Source: Desulfonema magnum (GTDB lineage: Bacteria; Desulfobacterota; Desulfobacteria; Desulfobacterales; 4be13). From it: a DNA stretch of 64,000 nt. The DNA is taken from contig NZ_CP061800.1 of the NCBI RefSeq assembly GCF_017377395.1, forward strand, positions 4,857,633-4,921,632. Direction: 5' to 3'. This document shows positions 34,763-43,339 of this stretch, piece by piece (positions within the stretch are counted from its first letter, which is position 1; the number at the start of each line of letters is the position of its first letter). A program made the translations under genes and the position numbers. The notes under the pieces were generated by a model. The model ran no database searches. It was not told the origin of the DNA and saw nothing but the letters and a program-made list of their open reading frames with translations.

Positions 34763-36268
34763 ACTTAAAACTTTCCCGAAAATTTAATTCTGACTCTCAG
34801 AGCCTTATTTGGTGAGGATTTACAAATTCGTCATGCGGCAAGAACCGATTTTAACTCATTTTTATATCTGTCGGGACCTCCTATTTTGGTTAACTCATGA
34901 ATAATATTTGCTGTTTTTTTATTTTCCGGAATTTTTACAACTCTCCGCTGCTTTTCCGGAATCGTGCCGTCTGTTCCGATTCCCGGAAGACCGGCATTCA
35001 GCAGAATATAGGCACAGTAAATGAGACTGACATGCGATTCGACGGAGGAGAAATGCTTTGCGGAAATATCTCCGAATCCGAGATGCATTTTGACATGTTT
35101 GTGAAAAATTTCGATTTTCCACCTGAGCCGGTATGCGGTGAGAATCTGACAGAGGGTTGCCTTCAGGTCGCCGCATGCGAGATATTTGCGACGTCCGTCG
35201 CGTTTTCTTTTAAATTCGGAACATACCGCTCTTATTTTTCCCACACCTTTGAGAAAAACCTCGGCATGTCGCACGCGGAACTCCTTCCGCCTTCTTTTCG
35301 GGCCGTCCGTGAGAATACGCACGGTCTGCCATGCAAGCTTCCGATATTTTTTAAAAAACAATCCGACCCCGTCCCATCCGGAGGACTTCGGAGTTTTCGC
35401 ATACCTCGCCTCCGACTTCACGCCCCGGCAAATTTTCAGGGCGGTGACAAAATGCCATCCTCTGTTCAGAACCGTGTTTTGTATCTTTTTATTGTCATAG
35501 CCGCTGTCGGTCAGAACGACAACCTCATTATCTTTGTGAAAACCGACATATTCATACAAATTCAGATCATTAAGATATCCGACAACTCTGTCATGTTCTG
35601 TCATGTACGTCAGCCCGTTTTCCCGGCAGTATTTTTTCGTATAAAAAGGGATCGGAGGAAGAGGAATTATTATTCCGTTAAAAAACAAAAGGATATTTGT
35701 CCACCGGTGTCCGATGACAAAACCTTTCCCATGATTGAATTTCTGCACATTTTCGGATTTCAGGCTGCTGCGATTTTGCATCGTGCTGTCGATGAGAATA
35801 AAAACACGCCACGGAAGAGACTTCGTTTTTTCAAGGACTTTCGAATATATTTTGGCCTGTTTTTTCGAAAGACTTTCCAAAGAATATTTTGCAACATCCT
35901 TATTATTCTTTAAAAATTTACTGAAAGCGGACTTTTCCGTCCCCGACAGTTCGGATGCGAAAGTCAGAGAATGTTTCCGGGTTTCAGCCATGAGTGATAT
36001 CAGATACCACAGACAGACAATCCGCAATCTGAATTTCATACTGATTTTATTCAGTACGGCGTCTCTGAATTTATGAAATCTCATAACCTGACCTCCCGAA
36101 TTTTTAAATTTGAAGGATTTGTATGACAACTGTCAGAAAATGTAAACAAAAAAGCGGATTGCGATAAAAAGCGGTTTAAAATTAGGTACTTATATAAAGG
36201 AGATATTGTGATCTCTTATTTTAAAACAGATTACAGCGCAGAAATAAAATTTCGGGAAACCTTTAAGT
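34763..36268. mobile_element. IS4-type insertion sequence, complete
   Basis: The terminal inverted repeats are about 30 bases: left 34763-34792 (begins ACTTAAAACTTTCCCGAAAA) and right 36239-36268 (ends TTTCGGGAAACCTTTAAGT), matching at roughly 24 positions. They enclose one intact transposase gene, giving a 1506-bp element. I see no convincing target-site duplication, so the insertion may be old or one end may be slightly off. Confidence 0.82.
34831..36084 (-). CDS. IS4-family DDE transposase
   Basis: This 417-residue transposase has catalytic residues visible as Asp in FILIDSTMQN, Asp in VVLTDSGYD and Glu within YRLRWKIEIFHKHVK. The last fits the IS4 Y-(2)-R-(3)-E-(6)-K signature exactly. 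The frame is uninterrupted, so the element may be active. ATG at 36084 has GGGAGG upstream; an upstream frame extension to 36129 lacks a site. The long plus-strand frame over the same region is a shadow. Confidence 0.9.
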   Translation of the reverse strand: MRFHKFRDAVLNKISMKFRLRIVCLWYLISLMAETRKHSLTFASELSGTEKSAFSKFLKNNKDVAKYSLESLSKKQAKIYSKVLEKTKSLPWRVFILIDSTMQNRSSLKSENVQKFNHGKGFVIGHRWTNILLFFNGIIIPLPPIPFYTKKYCRENGLTYMTEHDRVVGYLNDLNLYEYVGFHKDNEVVVLTDSGYDNKKIQNTVLNRGWHFVTALKICRGVKSEARYAKTPKSSGWDGVGLFFKKYRKLAWQTVRILTDGPKRRRKEFRVRHAEVFLKGVGKIRAVCSEFKRKRDGRRKYLACGDLKATLCQILTAYRLRWKIEIFHKHVKMHLGFGDISAKHFSSVESHVSLIYCAYILLNAGLPGIGTDGTIPEKQRRVVKIPENKKTANIIHELTKIGGPDRYKNELKSVLAA

Positions 36269-36387
36269 GATATGTTTGTTAAAAAATGTTTTATTTTGCG
36301 AGGGCGGCCGCATGCAGATCGCTATCAGGGCTGTTTTTTGTTCGTAAAACTCGATGATCAGGTTTTCTGACCCGATTCGGACAAAAA

Positions 36388-36463
36388 ATCTGTCATTCCT
36401 TTCGACAACCCGACTGAGCTTGTCGAAGTCTGAACTCACGCTGAACGGAATGACAGAAAAATT
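36388..36463. repeat. CTGTCATTCC...GGAATGACAG element
   Basis: CTGTCATTCC and GGAATGACAG form the ends around a centre with GAGCTTGTCGAAGTCTGAAC. Other full or partial copies lie near 7836, 38637, 41505, 59478, 61097, 62361 and 62480, making this the commonest dispersed element of the window. Confidence 0.8.
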
Positions 36464-36800
36464 TGAACGTCGAGTAAAATTACTACTGTCTGACCGCAAT
36501 GATTATTCTGACGAACAAAATATCTCCGAAGTTTTGAAAACCTCGGAGGTCTGATATTGATCGGACATTACGGGGAAAAGGGATAAAAAAAGGAAAATAT
36601 CCCGTTTTTGTTCTTATTTGTGAGGCACTGTGGCTGTTAGCAAAAACGCAAAAACAAATATGAGAAAGCTGTGAGCGGATATAAGGAAGTGAACATCGGA
36701 AACGAATCATTCATGGATAATGATTGAAAGCAGAAATTTGAAGACAGATAACGGTAAGATTACTGTAACGCGAGAACTGGCTATTTTTCAATTCACAGTT

Positions 36801-36835
36801 CAGTGTTCACGCTGTATCACACAGCGTGAACACTG
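36801..36835. other. perfect 15-base-arm hairpin downstream of the NlpC/P60 gene
   Basis: CAGTGTTCACGCTGT and ACAGCGTGAACACTG pair without mismatch around a 5-base loop. It lies about 40 bases beyond the stop codon of the NlpC/P60 gene. There is no T-run on either side, so it is not a standard terminator, though it could stabilise the 3' end of the transcript. Confidence 0.7.
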
Positions 36836-36876
36836 ACTTGAAAAACACGCCGGAGTATATTTTTTCCGGAGATCAC

Positions 36877-37791
36877 CTAAATATTTCCTGCTGTTTTATT
36901 TTCCGGAGCAGAGGCTGACGCACGATAACGCTTGGAACATTTTGATTTTTTTGCAAGCTTCACATTTGCATCATACAGTGATTCGAAAATCAGTAATTTA
37001 CTCAGTTTTATATTTGATGACGAACGAAAAGTACGTGCCCAGAATGAAGTTTTTACCACAGGCTTTTCTTTCATCCCTTTTACGCGTCCGGCTGCAAAAA
37101 ATCTTTTCTTGTAATAATTTTTACTGAGATCGCCAATCGTCACTCCTTTTTTAATTGCGTGGGCAAATTTATTGTTTTTCAAATAAATGCCCACATGCGA
37201 AATCTTTTTGCCCTCCATTTTAAAACAAAGAATATCCCCTTCCTGTAGCTCGCTTTTCTGAATAGGAATCAAATCATTATAATACATACTGCGTGAGGTG
37301 CGGTTTAAATTTATGCCATAGACATCCTTATAGACAGATTTGACAAAACAGGAACAATCTATCCCATACTTTGAACAGCCTCCCCATTTGTAACGGGTTC
37401 CCAGCCATTTATCTACTGACATAAGTAAATCCCTGTTTTCTGTGCCGTTAAAATTAATCCCTAATTTTTTGGAATATTTTGAATAAAACAACAGATCACG
37501 GGATGTGACAGATACTGCTTCATTTTTTTTGTGAGTGTTATTATTTCCCGAAATAAATTCTTTATCATTACAGTTGTCTGTTGTATTATTTTTATTTATC
37601 TCATCATCTGTCATATCTGTTTCAATATTTCCGGCCTGATAAAAAACGGGTCCGGTCTGATGAATAATAACCGTCTCAATTGGCGAGCAGGAATAACTGT
37701 TTATTATCAGTGAGACAGCAATCACATATTTAAAGGAAAGTTTTAGTAATGAGGGAACAGCAGCATCAGTCGTTGTAATAGTGAAAGTCAT
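36877..37791 (-). CDS. NlpC/P60-family cell-wall peptidase, probable lipoprotein
   Basis: This 304-residue protein has a hydrophobic N-terminal segment (residues 21-34) ending NSYSC, a weak lipobox that suggests lipid attachment. A low-complexity Asn/Thr/Asp region follows and then an NlpC/P60 domain at about residues 125-240: the nucleophile lies in YGIDCSCFVKSVY and the histidine in ISHVGIYLKNNKFAHA. Such enzymes cut the stem peptide of peptidoglycan. A lysine/arginine-rich tail of about 60 residues is unusual. ATG at 37791 has GGAGGAA upstream. It is a single gene between repeat regions. Confidence 0.85.
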   Translation of the reverse strand: MTFTITTTDAAVPSLLKLSFKYVIAVSLIINSYSCSPIETVIIHQTGPVFYQAGNIETDMTDDEINKNNTTDNCNDKEFISGNNNTHKKNEAVSVTSRDLLFYSKYSKKLGINFNGTENRDLLMSVDKWLGTRYKWGGCSKYGIDCSCFVKSVYKDVYGINLNRTSRSMYYNDLIPIQKSELQEGDILCFKMEGKKISHVGIYLKNNKFAHAIKKGVTIGDLSKNYYKKRFFAAGRVKGMKEKPVVKTSFWARTFRSSSNIKLSKLLIFESLYDANVKLAKKSKCSKRYRASASAPENKTAGNI

Positions 37792-37840
37792 AGATTCCTC
37801 CGAAAACAATATGATATTAGCAACGGTTCACAGGGTTTTT

Positions 37841-37932
37841 GGGTAGTGTTCTAAAACTGGATTTGAGCCGATATTTCCTAAATTGATTCAAAGAGTTAAA
37901 AAATTTAGCTCCAATTTTTGAACATTACCGGT
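37841..37932. repeat. inverted-repeat element, copy of 27755-27844
   Basis: Ends GGTAGTGTTCTAAAACTGGA and CCAATTTTTGAACATTACC. Same family as the element between the NifA-like and CheY-like genes. Confidence 0.75.
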
Positions 37933-37943
37933 TTTTATAACTA

Positions 37944-38087
37944 TCAGCAGATCGAAAAGTTTCCGGGCTGTGGGCGGGACAGCCGAGAAATCCGGCTTTT
38001 TTCCCGGACAAAGTGTCACCCTCCGGAAAAATCTGGGTTTCTTTCCTGTCCGCCCCCGGGGGCCTGAAAATTTTTTCGATCTGCTGA
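37944..38087. repeat. inverted-repeat element with CAGCAGATCGAAAA ends
   Basis: Outer ends ATCAGCAGATCGAAAA and TTTTTTCGATCTGCTGA, inner GGGCGGGACAG and CTGTCCGCCC, and a centre with AATCCGGCTTTTTTCCCGG. Single-end copies occur at 4030 (inside the WecA-like gene end), 46330 and 60728. Confidence 0.75.
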
Positions 38088-38402
38088 CTATGAAAATATG
38101 TCAGGTGTCAGACGAGTCTCAGGAAAAATTTCAGAACTTTCCTGTTTTTGTTGTGGCTGCTAATGTATCATCGCCTATATTTTTTATATAGTTTTTAAAA
38201 ACTGTTCAAAGTATTATTTAAATAAAATCAAAATATTACTGACTAAATATTCTGATTTTTTCCGGATATGATTCATTTGTTTATATTTTTTATCTGAATA
38301 TTTTTTATTTGTAAATATAAAATAAATCAATAGTGCGGAAGGAGTATTTCGGCATGGAAATATGCTACTCTACAGATAGACATTTTTTGGAATGGCAGAT
38401 AA

Positions 38403-38550
38403 TAAGTACCTAATCATAAGTTTTTAATATCCGCCCGGGAAAGAAACCCGGCTTTTTTTCCGGAATGACGCGTCTCCGACAAAGGAAAAAGCCGGGTTTC
38501 TCCGCCGCCCGCAGAAAAAAATATATAAAAAATTTTTGCTCAGGTACTTA
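38403..38550. repeat. inverted-repeat element, second copy of 13776-13926
   Basis: Ends TAAGTACC and GGTACTTA, with inner AAGAAACCCGGCTTTTTTTC and AAAAAGCCGGGTTTCTCC hairpin arms. Confidence 0.8.
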
Positions 38551-38810
38551 TCATTGCTGTCCGGCTTGCTGAAAAAAAGCAGAATACTGACGCTGTTTTT
38601 TATCATCATATCTGACACTCGATGTTCAGGTTTTTTTCTGTCATTCCGTTCGGCGTGAGTTCAGACTTCGGCAGGCTCAGACGGGGCGCGGACGGAATAA
38701 CAGGGTTTTTGTCCGAATCGGGTCAGAAAACCTGATCATCGGGTGACAGCAAACACATCGAGCGGACAGATGATAATTTTTTGGCCTCCCTTCTGACAGA
38801 TAGCGGTGCT

Positions 38811-40282
38811 GACCTAGGCAAATCCGAACGTATCCGGAGTGCAAAAATTATATTTTTGCACTTGCGAAAAAGTATTTTTCGCACTCCGGAGAAAATACCG
38901 GAGACCTAGGCAAATCCGAACGTATCCGGAGTGCAAAAATTATATTTTTGCACTTGCGAAAAAATATTTTTCGCACTCCGGAGAAAATACCGGAGACCTA
39001 GGCAAATCCGAACGTATCCGGAGTGCAAAAATTATATTTTTGCACTTGCGAAAAAGTATTTTTCGCACTCCGGAGAAAATACCGGAGACCTAGGCAAATC
39101 CGAACGTATCCGGAGTGCAAAAATTATATTTTTGCACTTGCGAAAAAATATTTTTCGCACTCCGGAGAAAATACCGGAGACCTAGGCAAATCCGAACGTA
39201 TCCGGAGTGCAAAAATTATATTTTTGCACTTGCGAAAAAATATTTTTCGCACTCCGGAGAAAATACCGGAGACCTAGGCAAATCCGAACGTATCCGGAGT
39301 GCAAAAATTATATTTTTGCACTTGCGAAAAAATATTTTTCGCACTCCGGAGAAAATACCGGAGACCTAGGCAAATCCGAACGTATCCGGAGTGCAAAAAT
39401 TATATTTTTGCACTTGCGAAAAAGTATTTTTCGCACTCCGGAGAAAATACCGGAGACCTAGGCAAATCCGAACGTATCCGGAGTGCAAAAATTATATTTT
39501 TGCACTTGCGAAAAAGTATTTTTCGCACTCCGGAGAAAATACCGGAGACCTAGGCAAATCCGAACGTATCCGGAGTGCAAAAATTATATTTTTGCACTTG
39601 CGAAAAAGTATTTTTCGCACTCCGGAGAAAATACCGGAGACCTATGCAAATCCGAACGTATCCGGAGTGCAAAAATTATATTTTTGCACTTGCGAAAAAA
39701 TATTTTTCGCACTCCGGAGAAAATACCGGAGACCTAGGCAAATCCGAACGTATCCGGAGTGCAAAAATTATATTTTTGCACTTGCGAAAAAATATTTTTC
39801 GCACTCCGGAGAAAATACCGGAGACCTAGGCAAATCCGAACGTATCCGGAGTGCAAAAATTATATTTTTGCACTTGCGAAAAAGTATTTTTCGCACTCCG
39901 GAGAAAATACCGGAGACCTATGCAAATCCGAACGTATCCGGAGTGCAAAAATTATATTTTTGCACTTGCGAAAAAATATTTTTCGCACTCCGGAGAAAAT
40001 ACCGGAGACCTAGGCAAATCCGAACGTATCCGGAGTGCAAAAATTATATTTTTGCACTTGCGAAAAAATATTTTTCGCACTCCGGAAAAAATACCGGAGA
40101 CCTAGGCAAATCCGAACGTATCCGGAGTGCAAAAATTATATTTTTGCACTTGCGAAAAAGTATTTTTCGCACTCCGGAGAAAATACCGGAGACCTAGGCA
40201 AATCCGAACGTATCCGGAGTGCAAAAATTATATTTTTGCACTTGCGAAAAAATATTTTTCGCACTCCGGAGAAAATACCGGA
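38811..40282. repeat. 92-bp tandem array, sixteen copies, cruciform-forming
   Basis: Sixteen units of exactly 92 bases (1472 in all) start with GACCTAGGCAAATCCGAACG. Each unit holds an outer inverted repeat, CCGGAGTGC and GCACTCCGG, and two inner palindromes, GTGCAAAAAT/ATTTTTGCAC and TGCGAAAAA/TTTTTCGCA. The only variants are one G/A in the second palindrome loop, CCTAGG changed to CCTATG in two units, and one GAGAAA/GAAAAA change near 40086. Near identity implies recent amplification or active homogenisation. The open frames that cross it in all three phases are repeat artefacts. It lies between the NlpC/P60 and Spo0M-like genes. Confidence 0.97.
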
Positions 40283-40346
40283 AAACCCGCTTACGCTTAA
40301 ATCAGCAGCATTGCCCTGACATGGGGAAAGAATGTGACTGTTTATA

Positions 40347-41141
40347 TTAACTTCGGCTATCAATGATTTCATAAATTTTATCAGTCAGATCCGGAATATC
40401 TTCCGCATCAAAGGTGAATTTTACCCGGGTTTCGTCCATGTCTGCCATCTCCGCAAAAAAGCCGACGACCCCCTTGGCTTTGCGATCTATTTCCATCAAA
40501 ACTTCAACATAATCCGCTTCCGGAAAACATACAAATTCCAATTCATCCAGTCTGCTTTGAAAGGGGCCGCTGAAAGGCTTGAACTCAAATTCCTGAACAA
40601 AGGGCAGTTTTCCAGGGAAACCGGAAGATATCGCTTCACATTCGGCCTCTGTCAGTTCAAATCCCAGTTGCCTTACAGAATCAAACAATGCGCCGACCAA
40701 ATCGCCCGGGATAACCTCAATATAGTCTTTGTCTCCCGGGTCTATGGCCATTTTGATATCCAGCCCCGTGTGTATCCAGACTTTGGTCTTACCCAGAGTA
40801 AGCGGGGTATGCAATGGCAGATCAAAAGACAGGGAAATTTCTTTTTCCTCTTCCTGCCCTATGACAAACACATCTGCCAGTTTGAACTTATCCAATAACG
40901 CTGTTTCAGTGATATCGGTCTCAGTCATTTCCCCCTCGTCATCCATTTCTGTCCTTTTTGCCTCATAGGTGCAATGGATGGAAAAACAGAGACCTTCGAT
41001 CTGTTGTTCTGTTTTCCCGCCAGTTATTTTTACCAGAATGTCAACGGGATCCCCGGGAGTAAACTGATCCTTTTGCAATATTGTATCTACTTTGGCCGAA
41101 CCTATTCCGATACTGGAAAGCATACGTTTTATAAATGACAT
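40347..41141 (-). CDS. Spo0M-family (arrestin-like) protein
   Basis: This 264-residue protein resembles SpoOM, a beta-sandwich arrestin-like family first named for its effect on Bacillus sporulation but widespread in bacteria. The start MSFIKRMLSSIGIGSAKVDT and FTPGDPVDILVKITGG are typical. The acidic C-terminal region binds partner proteins in known members. No sporulation gene is near. AGGAG lies before the ATG. The 92-bp array ends about 65 bases downstream of the stop codon. Function here is unknown. Confidence 0.85.
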   Translation of the reverse strand: MSFIKRMLSSIGIGSAKVDTILQKDQFTPGDPVDILVKITGGKTEQQIEGLCFSIHCTYEAKRTEMDDEGEMTETDITETALLDKFKLADVFVIGQEEEKEISLSFDLPLHTPLTLGKTKVWIHTGLDIKMAIDPGDKDYIEVIPGDLVGALFDSVRQLGFELTEAECEAISSGFPGKLPFVQEFEFKPFSGPFQSRLDELEFVCFPEADYVEVLMEIDRKAKGVVGFFAEMADMDETRVKFTFDAEDIPDLTDKIYEIIDSRS

Positions 41142-41595
41142 AAAATAGCTCCTTGTTTAAGCCTGTGACCTGGCCAGTTTAAGTTTGTCTTAAGTACCTG
41201 AGCAAAAGCGCGGACGGTGGGTTTTGCTTCGCTACACCCACCCTACATTTTTAGATTTCGGGCAGATTATTTTTTTGGAAATTCCTAAGTCTGGTGGGTT
41301 CCGCTTCGCTGCACCCACCCTACATTTTTAGATTTCGGGCAGATTATTTTTTTGGAAATTCCTAAGTCTGGTGGGTTCCGCTTCGCTGCACCCACCCTAC
41401 ATTTTTAGATTTCGGGCAGATTATTTTTTTGGAAATTCCTAAGTCTGGTGGGTTCCGCTTCGCTGCACCCACCCTACTTTTCTTTGGGTTTATGAAAATT
41501 TGCGGTCGAACGGAATGACAAGAAAGATTTGATCATCGTCATCGAGTAAAGCCTTCTTTCATCGTTCTGCTCTGCTTTCGGATGAGACAACCTGT
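41142..41595. other. intergenic region holding the 77-bp array
   Basis: Besides the array at 41216-41478 it contains a half copy of the TAAGTACC element at about 41191 and part of a GGAATGACA-type element at about 41500-41555. No gene is seen. Confidence 0.6.
41216..41478. repeat. 77-bp tandem array, four hairpin copies
   Basis: Units begin at 41216, 41293, 41370 and 41447 with GGTGGGTTCCGCTTCGCTGC then ACCCACCCTAC, a hairpin, and continue through TTTTTAGATTTCGGGCAGAT to CCTAAGTCT. The first copy differs slightly (TTTTGC for TTCCGC) and the fourth is only the hairpin part. A single copy stands at 22205. Confidence 0.92.
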
Positions 41596-42249
41596 TTAAT
41601 ATTTTTTCAGAGATTGTATGATCATGATGTCCTGCAAAACTATCGGGCAGGTGTCCAGTTTCGCTCCCATCAGATCGGATATTTGCAGGACAGTATCGGC
41701 ATCAAAAGACATATCATAATACTCAAAGAGCGATTGGTATAAATCTTGTTTGTTTTCAAATATCCACTTGGCATGAAATACTTCGGAATGTTCAAGATTC
41801 AGACCGCTTTCGCTGATTGATTTCTGCACTTCCAGCGTTGCCTGATCTTCATTACGAAGAAAAGCAAATATTCGTTCAACCTCCCCTTCATTAACCGGTT
41901 CTATAATCAGGATGTTGCAGCTGTCTTTAACCACTCTGCCTGCTTCTCTGATAGCCAGTTTGCTGTTCTGATGATGAAGTGAGAGGGTGAATATGACCAA
42001 ATCGAAACATTTATCCGGAAATTTCAGGTTTTCGCCTGAGCCAATTCGAAAGTCAGCTCCTGATACTTTTTTCCGAGCTTCTCTGATTTTCTCTGCATCC
42101 GGCTCAATGGCAGTCAGTTGTTTTGGTTTGCCAACCATCAGTGATGTGATGCGTCCGTCCCCGCATCCGATTTCAAGAACTTGTTTATTTTCCAAGTCGG
42201 CAACTTGTAAAATTTTCTCAGCTATTCTCTGATCACTGTCTGTTTTCAT
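41596..42249 (-). CDS. class I SAM-dependent methyltransferase
   Basis: This 217-residue methyltransferase of the UbiE/COQ5-like type has SAM-binding motif I as VLEIGCGDGRITSLM, the acidic end of strand 2 in LTAIEPDAEKI and post-motif FDLVIFTLSLHH. No membrane segment. The substrate is unknown. It lies alone on the minus strand, with only a weak ribosome site. Confidence 0.85.
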   Translation of the reverse strand: MKTDSDQRIAEKILQVADLENKQVLEIGCGDGRITSLMVGKPKQLTAIEPDAEKIREARKKVSGADFRIGSGENLKFPDKCFDLVIFTLSLHHQNSKLAIREAGRVVKDSCNILIIEPVNEGEVERIFAFLRNEDQATLEVQKSISESGLNLEHSEVFHAKWIFENKQDLYQSLFEYYDMSFDADTVLQISDLMGAKLDTCPIVLQDIMIIQSLKKY

Positions 42250-42538
42250 AAGTCACTTTTAGAATTGTATGTCCATGGCCTTGAGTCAGGCATTCTAAAT
42301 CATTCACTTTTATCTGTCCTCCGACAGGCCCGGGGCACGCCTTCGGCACTCGGGGTTTCCTGAGCTTGTCGAAGGAAAGGAAAACCATCGGGTAAAAAAC
42401 AGGACAGGATTGCGCCTGGGAGAAATTCTAATAATTTTCAAAATTTGAATCCTCATCCGATGTTATTTCATTTTCGAGGAACTTTTTTTCAAATTTTTTA
42501 TCCTCAGAAACATCGCCAGGATTTTCTTCGCTCTTTCC

Positions 42539-43267
42539 TTATGAACCATCTGATCTTGCAATGAAAGACTGTAGCTTTCTGATATCCTCATCTGATAAGA
42601 CCTCATCATCTGTCCGCATTGTCTTTTTATATTCTTCTTTTTGAATATGATCAGCGTGTTCATTCGCTGTTTTGAAATATGCAACAGCATTCCGGAGTCT
42701 TTTCACCTGAACACCTGTCAGTCCCTGAGAACTTGATGAGAGTTCCTCAGCCGTGGCTGAGAGTTCCTCTGAAATCTGGGCATTATGCTGAATGATCTGA
42801 TCCAACTGCTGCATGGCCTTATTAATCTCTTCCGCGGCTGATTTCTGTTCATTGCTTGCCGCACTGATTTCCTGAACCAGATACGCGGTCTTTTGAATAT
42901 TCGGCACAATCCTGTTAAGCATTTCGCCTGCCCTTTGTGCGATATCCACACTGTCCACTGAAAGCTTGCTGATCTCAGATGCGGCCTTCTGACTGCGTTC
43001 CGAGAGTTTTCGAACCTCGGACGCGACTACTGCAAACCCTTTTCCGTGTTGTCCGGCCCGTGCCGCTTCAATCGCGGCATTCAGCGCAAGCAGCTCGGTC
43101 TGCCGGGCGATATCTTCTATTATCGTAATTTTTTCTGATATTTTAAGCATTGCAGCCACAGTATTCTCAACTGCTTTTCCGCCTTCTCCCGCGTCTTCTG
43201 CGGCTTTCAGCGCAATTTTTTCAGTCTGTGACGCGTTATCTGCATTCTGTCGGATATTAGCGGACAT
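42539..43267 (-). pseudogene. methyl-accepting chemotaxis protein, C-terminal signalling fragment
   Basis: These 242 codons encode only the cytoplasmic coiled coil of a chemoreceptor: the hairpin tip ARQTELLALNAAIEAARAG near residue 53 and GKGFAVVASEVRKLSERS are exact family hallmarks that contact CheA and CheW. Sensor domain, membrane helices and HAMP are missing. Directly upstream is repeat-like sequence (TTCGGATT...AATCCGAA around 43312-43345) and then the Hsp70 gene, so the 5' part was probably lost by rearrangement. A soluble product from the ATG at 43267 is possible, but its ribosome site is poor. Confidence 0.7.
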
Positions 43268-43339
43268 CTGTTTGGAAACCTTGGTCCGAGAGACGCTAAA
43301 CCCGGCCGGCGGTTCGGATTTCTCAATCCGAACCGACTG

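Larger units (their letters stand above)
36269..36876. other. intergenic region with decayed elements
   Basis: Contains a CTGTCATTCC/GGAATGACAG element at 36388-36463 within a larger copy (about 36350-36478), part of the CTCCGAGG...CCTCGGAGGTC hairpin near 36525-36555, and a perfect 15-base-arm hairpin at 36801-36835. No supported gene. Confidence 0.55.
37792..38810. other. intergenic region packed with inverted-repeat elements
   Basis: About 1 kb without a gene. Four different elements lie side by side: 37841-37932, 37944-38087, 38403-38550, and a CTGTCATTCC-type copy at about 38625-38740. The 92-bp array follows directly. Between them is AT-rich sequence. Confidence 0.65.

Noticed and set aside
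34897..35913. A 338-residue plus-strand open frame
   Set aside because: It lies antisense within the IS4-type transposase, whose catalytic motifs are clear on the minus strand.
36801..36835. Rho-independent terminator of the NlpC/P60 gene
   Set aside because: The hairpin is perfect, but there is no T-run on either strand after the stem.
38811..40282. CRISPR array
   Set aside because: The whole unit, including the part between palindromes, is identical from copy to copy. There are no unique spacers, and no cas gene is in the window. The same holds for the other arrays.
38839..40319. A series of overlapping 84-268-residue open frames on the plus strand
   Set aside because: They are translations of the 92-bp repeat in its three phases. 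They exist because the unit has a single stop triplet (in CCTAGG), lost in two units with CCTATG.
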